A program made the translations under genes and the position numbers. A stretch of 17,668 nucleotides of DNA from Candidatus Helarchaeota archaeon (GTDB lineage Archaea; Asgardarchaeota; Lokiarchaeia; Helarchaeales; HEL-GB-A): NCBI GenBank assembly GCA_013375455.1, contig JABXJT010000100.1, forward strand, positions 1-17,668. The letters are read 5' to 3'. Of this stretch, positions 13,547 to 17,668 are shown piece by piece (position 1 is the stretch's first letter; every line of letters starts with the position of its first letter). A model generated the notes under the pieces. That model was given only the letters and a program-made list of their open reading frames with translations, had not been told where the DNA came from and did no database searches.

Positions 13547-13747
13547 TTAATATAATTCTTCCAGTTCTAACTCACGAAGCTTGCCTCGGCATTTTTTATT
13601 AACACATTTGTTTCGATTTCTCGATTTACTTGCACAATTTGCACAAACGACACGCAAACAATCAACGCAGATTAGGAGTCTATTTCCTTTTTGAACAGGA
13701 TTATACGCTGAGAATAATGTGCCACATTCAGAACATGTTTTTGTCAT
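13547..13747 (-). CDS. Small zinc-ribbon protein
   Basis: The 66-residue protein is organised around Cys pairs: CSECG at 5-9, CVDC at 27-30, CANC at 35-38, and CVNKKC at 48-53, enough for two zinc sites. The end (RELELEELY) is acidic and helical, the middle basic. No enzyme motif is seen; small archaeal zinc ribbons often bind nucleic acid or proteins, and this one could regulate or assist the operon it opens. It is the first gene of the hydrolase-ligase operon, and the next start is only 6 bases past its stop. The Shine-Dalgarno is weak (GGGAT, about 9 bases before the ATG). Confidence 0.75.
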   Translation of the reverse strand: MTKTCSECGTLFSAYNPVQKGNRLLICVDCLRVVCANCASKSRNRNKCVNKKCRGKLRELELEELY

Positions 13748-13850
13748 GATTCAATTATCCCTTCATGCATTCAAGAATATAATTCTCTCCATTCGTCTCA
13801 CTTTTAAAACTATTTTTCACAAAATATTAAAGAATTAAATTGTTCAATGA

Positions 13851-13858
13851 TATAAAAA
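13851..13858 (+). promoter_or_regulatory. TATA box of the polytopic membrane protein gene
   Basis: TATAAAAA stands 73 bases before the TTG start, predicting a transcript start near 13880 and a leader of about 50 bases containing AGGTGA. It is the clearest TATA box in this divergent intergenic region. Confidence 0.5.
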
Positions 13859-13931
13859 CCGGAATCATCGCCTGTAATAATCAACATATTAATAAATAAA
13901 GAGGAGAGAAGCAAAAATTAGGTGATTCCCT

Positions 13932-14603
13932 TTGACCATCGAAATTCAAGTATGTGGTTTTCTCTATCTGTTAATCTTGGTTTTACAAATTGCAATGGCA
14001 GCATATGGTTATATATTAGATCCAGCGCCGAAGCATTATGACGCAGACGCGTACCTGCCAAAGATTAATAATAAGCCGAAAAAATTTAAAATAAGTATGG
14101 TTTTAGCGCTTATAGAACATAGTAGCGTTATTACACTTGCGATAATGTTGTTTATTGCTTTTGGTTTTTATAGTATAATACTTGGAATTGTTTGGACCAC
14201 CTTTCGAATAGCAGAAGGCTCGATCCAAGTCTATATTGAAAAAGACTACTGGGGACTTCTCAATATAGCAAGACAATACTCAGGTACCAGCGGTGCGGAA
14301 AAAAATTCGTTGAGTGATTCATATCGTAGCATTCTCCAAACAAAAAGCTCTCGATTCGGATATACAATGATCTGTTGGTCCATTGGTACGCTCGCATTAT
14401 CAATCGTGTTAGTTACCTACATAGTGGTACCCCTCTTTATTGGATGGTTAGGAATTGCTTCCAGCATTGCCGTTGGCGTCATTAATGGGATAAAAGTTAT
14501 AAAACCTAACTATAAAGCCTATGAAGCCCTGTCATCGATCGGTGGTCTGGCGGCGATTGTATTTGAACTAATCATCGGCGTATGGCTGTTATTTTTTATT
14601 TAA
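13932..14603 (+). CDS. Polytopic membrane protein of unknown function (about six helices)
   Basis: The 223-residue protein has hydrophobic helices at about 5-28, 53-75, 78-95, 143-166, 167-186 and 201-222, separated by a loop with HYDADAYLPKINNKPKK (35-51) and a long polar loop (100-140). The conserved-looking element FRIAEGSIQVYIE at 91-103 sits after the third helix; it reminds me of DUF4386-type membrane proteins, but I am not confident. The start is a TTG at 13932, supported by AGGTGA ending 6 bases upstream; no ATG exists before residue 22. It is divergent from the zinc-ribbon/hydrolase operon and followed by two copies of the dispersed repeat. Confidence 0.75.
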   Translation: MTIEIQVCGFLYLLILVLQIAMAAYGYILDPAPKHYDADAYLPKINNKPKKFKISMVLALIEHSSVITLAIMLFIAFGFYSIILGIVWTTFRIAEGSIQVYIEKDYWGLLNIARQYSGTSGAEKNSLSDSYRSILQTKSSRFGYTMICWSIGTLALSIVLVTYIVVPLFIGWLGIASSIAVGVINGIKVIKPNYKAYEALSSIGGLAAIVFELIIGVWLLFFI

Positions 14604-14623
14604 TAAGCATAAACTTTCACAAA

Positions 14624-14735
14624 TTTTTTTTACATAAATAGCTGGGTATAACCGTCTTTCTATAAATTCTTTTTAAGTTAATTTTTAGATAAATAGCGAG
14701 GTATAACCGTAATTCCATAAACTTTTTGAGATCTA
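14624..14735 (+). repeat. Dispersed 55-bp repeat, tandem copies B and C
   Basis: Two head-to-tail copies of the unit in copy A: GTATAACCGT occurs at 14646-14655 and 14701-14710, exactly 55 bases apart. Each is preceded by TTTTTA[CG]ATAAATAG and followed by an AT-rich tail containing ATAAA and TTTTT. The pair begins 21 bases after the stop of the membrane protein gene. The hairpin seen in copy A is not conserved here, so the conserved part is the primary sequence. Confidence 0.7.
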
Positions 14736-14747
14736 ATTAGTTATAAT

Positions 14748-14755
14748 CTTATAAA
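14748..14755 (+). promoter_or_regulatory. TATA-like element of the winged-helix-like gene
   Basis: CTTATAAA lies 48 bases before the ATG at 14796 and predicts a transcript start near 14778. Confidence 0.4.
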
Positions 14756-14795
14756 GTAATTTTAATTAGGAGATTATAGGTGGATTGAAAGGTTA

Positions 14796-15311
14796 ATGGA
14801 AGAATCTAATAAAGAAAAGAGGGATCGTGAGCGGTCCAAGGCGTTGGGTATATTACTTAACTTATTTACTAATAATAAGAAAAGAAAAATTGATTTAGAG
14901 TGGTTAAAGAAGGAATTAACTGAAAATGTTATTGATAAATTTCGAATATCAATACCTAGTTTTTTTTATACACTAAATAGACTAAAGGAGAAAGAATTTA
15001 TTATTGAACATAAAGAAGAAATCCACACCTATTATATTTATAATCCAAAGATGAATGAGATAGATGAGGAATTCATCGAAGAATGTTTTCAGGATTTTGT
15101 AAGGTATCGGAAAGATTTATTAGAAAATGATCCAGAACTTCAAAGATTATTTAAAATCAAGTTAAGGTTAAAATTTAAAAGGGGATATTTAATTTATTTT
15201 GAATTATTAGGCAAAGATATTTTAGAAAGGAGGGTCCTGTCGGCAAAAAGTAACGCTTTATCGGAAGCGTTATACCACAGAAATATGTTAAAATCTAGTA
15301 AAGAACTTTAA
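14796..15311 (+). CDS. Winged-helix-like protein of unknown function
   Basis: The 171-residue protein is Lys/Glu-rich. Residues 14-83 fit a winged helix-turn-helix of PadR-like shape: helix 1 (SKALGILLNLF), helix 2 (LEWLKKEL), a recognition-helix candidate (SIPSFFYTLNRLKEKEF) and a wing (IIEHKEEIHTYYIYNP). The C-terminal half (90-171) is helical and charged, probably for dimerisation or ligand binding. The family assignment rests on pattern only. AGGTGG lies 13 bases upstream of the ATG, which is long, so a non-standard start closer to it cannot be excluded. The gene is very AT-rich and is bracketed by repeat copies B/C and D, unlike the more GC-rich kinase that follows. It converges with that kinase. 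Confidence 0.65.
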   Translation: MEESNKEKRDRERSKALGILLNLFTNNKKRKIDLEWLKKELTENVIDKFRISIPSFFYTLNRLKEKEFIIEHKEEIHTYYIYNPKMNEIDEEFIEECFQDFVRYRKDLLENDPELQRLFKIKLRLKFKRGYLIYFELLGKDILERRVLSAKSNALSEALYHRNMLKSSKEL

Positions 15312-15349
15312 GAATTTATTTTCTTTTACCTTAACCTTTAAAATTTTTA

Positions 15350-15384
15350 AAATACGTGTATAACCAACTATTTTTACATAAAAA
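15350..15384 (+). repeat. Degenerate copy D of the dispersed repeat
   Basis: GTGTATAACC (15356-15365) is followed by TATTTTTACATAAA (15370-15383), the two conserved blocks of the repeat in shortened spacing. It lies between the convergent winged-helix-like and kinase genes; read on the minus strand its T-rich end (TTTATTTTTTTATG) could also end the kinase transcript. Confidence 0.45.
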
Positions 15385-15391
15385 AATAAAT

Positions 15392-16927
15392 CTATTTTGA
15401 GAGAATTGGATATAAATTCTTGTTGGCAATATATAACTCGCGGTATATTTTGAAGAGAGCCTCGTACGTTCTTTGTTGTTCGGGAGATGGTTCCGAAATG
15501 GATTCAATTTTGGACCATTTTTTAATTTTTTTATAATCGAATATGTTGTTACCAACGCCTGCTAAAAGCACGTCGCCCAATGGTGCACCATAGCTTTGAG
15601 AGAGATACCTGATCTTATACCCTGTGATGTCTGCAAAAATTTGCCGCCACAGTGGGGACTTTGCACCGCCGCCAATCAGCGTCATTTCATCATCTAGTTG
15701 CACGCCAATGGCTAGTGCGGCCTCCACGTTATCTTTCAACGAAAACGCCACACCCTCAAGAAATGATCGGTAGAGATGAGCTCGGGTGTGATATAAAGTT
15801 AGGCCAATAATTGTCCCTCGGGCATATGAATCCCAAATTGGGGTTCTCTCGCCCATGAAATAGGGTAAAGTGATGAGACCGTTTGATCCTGGGGGAATTT
15901 TTGCTGCAAGCTCGTCCAATAATTTATACGCGGATGAGTCAGCCTGTTTTTTGGCTTGCAGGACCTCACCCTGTGCTAAGTTATCTCGAAACCAAGTGAT
16001 TATTCCAGCCGCAGTCGTCGCGCCTCCGAACGAATAGATGGAATTCTCGTCATTTGCGACGTAGGGGTAATTGATTAATGAAGGATCGATTTTTGCGGCG
16101 TTTCTATCTTGAACGATATTCCAGCACATCGACGTTCCCAAGGTCGCGGTGTGTTCACCAATCTCAAGCGTCCCTACGGAGAGCGCTTCCACTGGAGCAT
16201 CAATTCCACCTGCCGATATGGGTGTACCTTTTTTCAATCCGCATAATTTTTCCCCCTCTGCAGTGATTTCCCCGACAATATCGCTGGATTTGATGATTTT
16301 TTCAGGGAAAAACGACCGCGGTATTTTTAATTCTTCCATTAACGGTTCAGCATAGGTGTATTTGTGTATATCAAAAATACCCCCATAATTTCCCGCAGAA
16401 GAATAGTCCAAGGAAATTTCATCAGTAAGTGTCCAAATTGCATAAGCGTTGGCCGTGACTAACTGATTGATTTTTTCCCAGTTTTTCGGCTCATTGAAGC
16501 GTAACCACTCCATTTTTGTGAATCCCCAGTAGGTGTCAATGCAATTACCGGTGATTTCAGCAATTTTTTCAGCCCCTACAGTCGTTTCTATCCATTGGCA
16601 TTCGCCAATTGCTCTTTTATCTAGCCAAGGAATCGCGGGACGGATGATTTTCATATTTTTATCGACTGGAATCCCACTTCCAATATATAAGCCTGAGATG
16701 CAAGCGCCCACAATGTCTTTCGGGTCAACTTTAGCATTTTTTATCACATTTTTAATGGTTCCATAAACGGCATTCAAGGGATTCTCCATCGGAAAGTCCG
16801 CCCAAAGCGGTTTGGGCGTTATTATTTCATAATCAATGGCAGAATGTGCTAATACGTTACCCTCAGTCGTGGCTAATATCGATTTCGTGGAGAGAGTCCC
16901 AATATCCGTTCCAATTAAATAGCTCAT
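15392..16927 (-). CDS. FGGY-family carbohydrate kinase (xylulokinase-like)
   Basis: The 511-residue protein is a full-length FGGY sugar kinase, which phosphorylates a pentose or related polyol with ATP in the cytoplasm. Motifs in order: phosphate-1 loop GTDIGTLSTKS at 6-16, the substrate-side ISGLYIG at 77-83, catalytic base Asp243 in SAGGIDAPVEAL, phosphate-2 LGTSM at 263-267, the FGGATTAAG block at 300-308, and the adenosine motif IGGGAKSPLWRQIFADITG at 418-436. The length and the GGGAKSxxW motif favour xylulokinase, but GGID in place of the common GGGDQ, and no isomerase or transporter neighbour, leave the sugar open. The ATG has GAGGA about 9 bases upstream. It is monocistronic in this window and ends against the convergent winged-helix-like gene. 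Confidence 0.93.
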   Translation of the reverse strand: MSYLIGTDIGTLSTKSILATTEGNVLAHSAIDYEIITPKPLWADFPMENPLNAVYGTIKNVIKNAKVDPKDIVGACISGLYIGSGIPVDKNMKIIRPAIPWLDKRAIGECQWIETTVGAEKIAEITGNCIDTYWGFTKMEWLRFNEPKNWEKINQLVTANAYAIWTLTDEISLDYSSAGNYGGIFDIHKYTYAEPLMEELKIPRSFFPEKIIKSSDIVGEITAEGEKLCGLKKGTPISAGGIDAPVEALSVGTLEIGEHTATLGTSMCWNIVQDRNAAKIDPSLINYPYVANDENSIYSFGGATTAAGIITWFRDNLAQGEVLQAKKQADSSAYKLLDELAAKIPPGSNGLITLPYFMGERTPIWDSYARGTIIGLTLYHTRAHLYRSFLEGVAFSLKDNVEAALAIGVQLDDEMTLIGGGAKSPLWRQIFADITGYKIRYLSQSYGAPLGDVLLAGVGNNIFDYKKIKKWSKIESISEPSPEQQRTYEALFKIYRELYIANKNLYPILSK

Positions 16928-17159
16928 GATTCGCGTCCTCTATTTTTTTATAGTTAGATTATCTGTCTTTATTTGGACTTTAAAATATTTATTAACAGAA
17001 TTTTTAAAAATAACTCTTGAAAAGATGCGATGAAAAGTGAGGAAACGATATCCGAGTTGCATGGGTGCGTTTCTCTGTTGTCAGAAATACAAAAAATAGT
17101 ATATCAATTAATGACTATTTCAAAATGAAAATTTTAATTTCTAAAAATGGAAATTCAAA

Positions 17160-17668
17160 TCAATTGAGATTTTCTTGTTTTAATAATATTATTGTTTTTT
17201 TAGCTGCCTTTTGCACCATTTTTGAATTATCCTTCAGGCACTCGATTAACGTGTTCATGGCCCGCGCATCTCCCAATTGACCCAGCGCCGATGCCGCGCT
17301 CAACCGTACGTTCATTTTAAGATCCTTCAGGCATTCGATTAACGGGTCCACTGCCCGCGCATCTCCCAATTGACCCAGCGTCATTGCCGCTCTCCACCGT
17401 ACATGCGCATCAGGATCCTTCAGGCACTCGATTAACGGGTCCACTGCCCGCGCATCTCCCAATTGACCCAGCGCCAATGCCGCTCTCCCCCGTACATGCG
17501 CTCTCGCCCGTACATGCGCATCAGGATCCTTCAGGCACTCGATTAAAGGGTCCACTGCCCGCGCATCTCCCAATTGACCCAGCGCCGATGCCGCGCTCCA
17601 CCGTACATGCGCATCAGGATCCTTCAGGCACTCGATTAAAGGGTCCACTGCCCGCGCATCTCCCAATT
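17160..17668 (-). CDS. HEAT-repeat (PBS-lyase-type) protein, 3' part only
   Basis: The frame is open to the right edge, so this is the C-terminal 169 or so residues of a longer protein. It consists of tandem 31-residue HEAT-like units with the consensus GDARAVDPLIECLKDPDAHV then RWxAAxALGQL, forming helix pairs stacked into a solenoid for protein-protein binding; the family includes phycobilin lyase-like and EpsO-type repeats. Five repeat positions are visible, the last diverging into DNSKMVQKAAKKTIILLKQ before the stop. One unit has a six-residue insertion (ARAHVR). The units are nearly identical in DNA as well as protein and are richer in GC than the flanking DNA. No catalytic residue is seen; the partner is unknown. 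Confidence 0.88.
   Translation of the reverse strand, partial: LGDARAVDPLIECLKDPDAHVRWSAASALGQLGDARAVDPLIECLKDPDAHVRARAHVRGRAALALGQLGDARAVDPLIECLKDPDAHVRWRAAMTLGQLGDARAVDPLIECLKDLKMNVRLSAASALGQLGDARAMNTLIECLKDNSKMVQKAAKKTIILLKQENLN
17215..17668 (-). repeat. 93-bp tandem coding repeat array with an 18-bp internal duplication
   Basis: The word CCTTCAGGCA(C/T)TCGATTAA recurs at 17231, 17324, 17417, 17528 and 17621. Intervals are 93, 93, 111 and 93 bases. The 111-base interval contains an extra 18-bp unit, GCTCTC-N-CCCGTACATGC at 17482-17499 repeated at 17500-17517 with one mismatch. Both periods are multiples of three, so the frame is kept. The array continues past the window edge. Confidence 0.9.

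Noticed and set aside
9768..14735. CRISPR array from the dispersed repeats
   Set aside because: Only three good copies exist, two in direct tandem without spacers, and there are no cas genes.
17065..17280. Plus-strand frame upstream of and across the HEAT gene
   Set aside because: It lies mostly opposite the HEAT-repeat frame, has no family features, and lacks a Shine-Dalgarno.

Overview
The window reads as a piece of an archaeal chromosome. Start codons are often preceded by GGTGA or GAGGTG Shine-Dalgarno sequences, several genes have an archaeal TATA element about 25 bases upstream of the expected transcript start, some genes look leaderless, and ends are marked by T tracts. Gene content agrees: a DUF2769-type Cys-rich protein, a MoaD-like ubiquitin-fold protein beside a small two-cluster ferredoxin, a membrane-anchored subtilase, and PaaK-like and URO-D-like enzymes typical of anaerobic archaea. 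Nothing fixes the phylum. The long coiled-coil and TPR-plus-membrane proteins would not be out of place in an Asgard-type archaeon, but that is a guess.

Layout, left to right. Positions 1-3300 hold the tail of a membrane protein, a divergent nucleoside phosphorylase-family protein, a small helical protein, a DegT-type sugar aminotransferase and a MoaD-like protein (the last three on the minus strand), then a divergently transcribed ferredoxin. Positions 3311-6717 (minus) hold a secreted, C-terminally anchored subtilase, a 413-residue coiled-coil protein with a Pro/Thr/Ala linker, and a TPR-like protein with two membrane helices. Positions 6826-8960 (plus) hold adenylate kinase with its terminator, an unannotated 20-residue Cys-rich micropeptide gene with its own promoter and terminator, and a URO-D/MtaA-like protein.

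Positions 9047-9832 hold an AT-rich PIN-toxin module followed by a short dispersed repeat. Positions 9852-13747 (minus) hold the DUF2769 protein and, upstream of it, a tight four-gene operon: Zn-ribbon protein, membrane-anchored alpha/beta hydrolase with Asp at the nucleophile position, PaaK-like adenylate-forming ligase, and a second membrane-anchored alpha/beta hydrolase with a normal Ser elbow. This looks like a pathway that activates and cleaves an acyl or aromatic acid at the membrane; the substrate cannot be read from sequence. Positions 13851-15390 hold a polytopic membrane protein, more copies of the dispersed repeat and a winged-helix-like protein in very AT-rich DNA. Positions 15392-17668 (minus) hold an FGGY sugar kinase and the 3' part of a HEAT-repeat gene built from nearly identical 93-bp units.

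The best candidates for something undescribed are the Cys-rich micropeptide gene at 7614-7676, the hydrolase-ligase operon with its Asp-elbow hydrolase, and the roughly 55-bp repeat family found only at the 3' ends of plus-strand genes. No tRNA, rRNA, CRISPR array or insertion sequence was seen.
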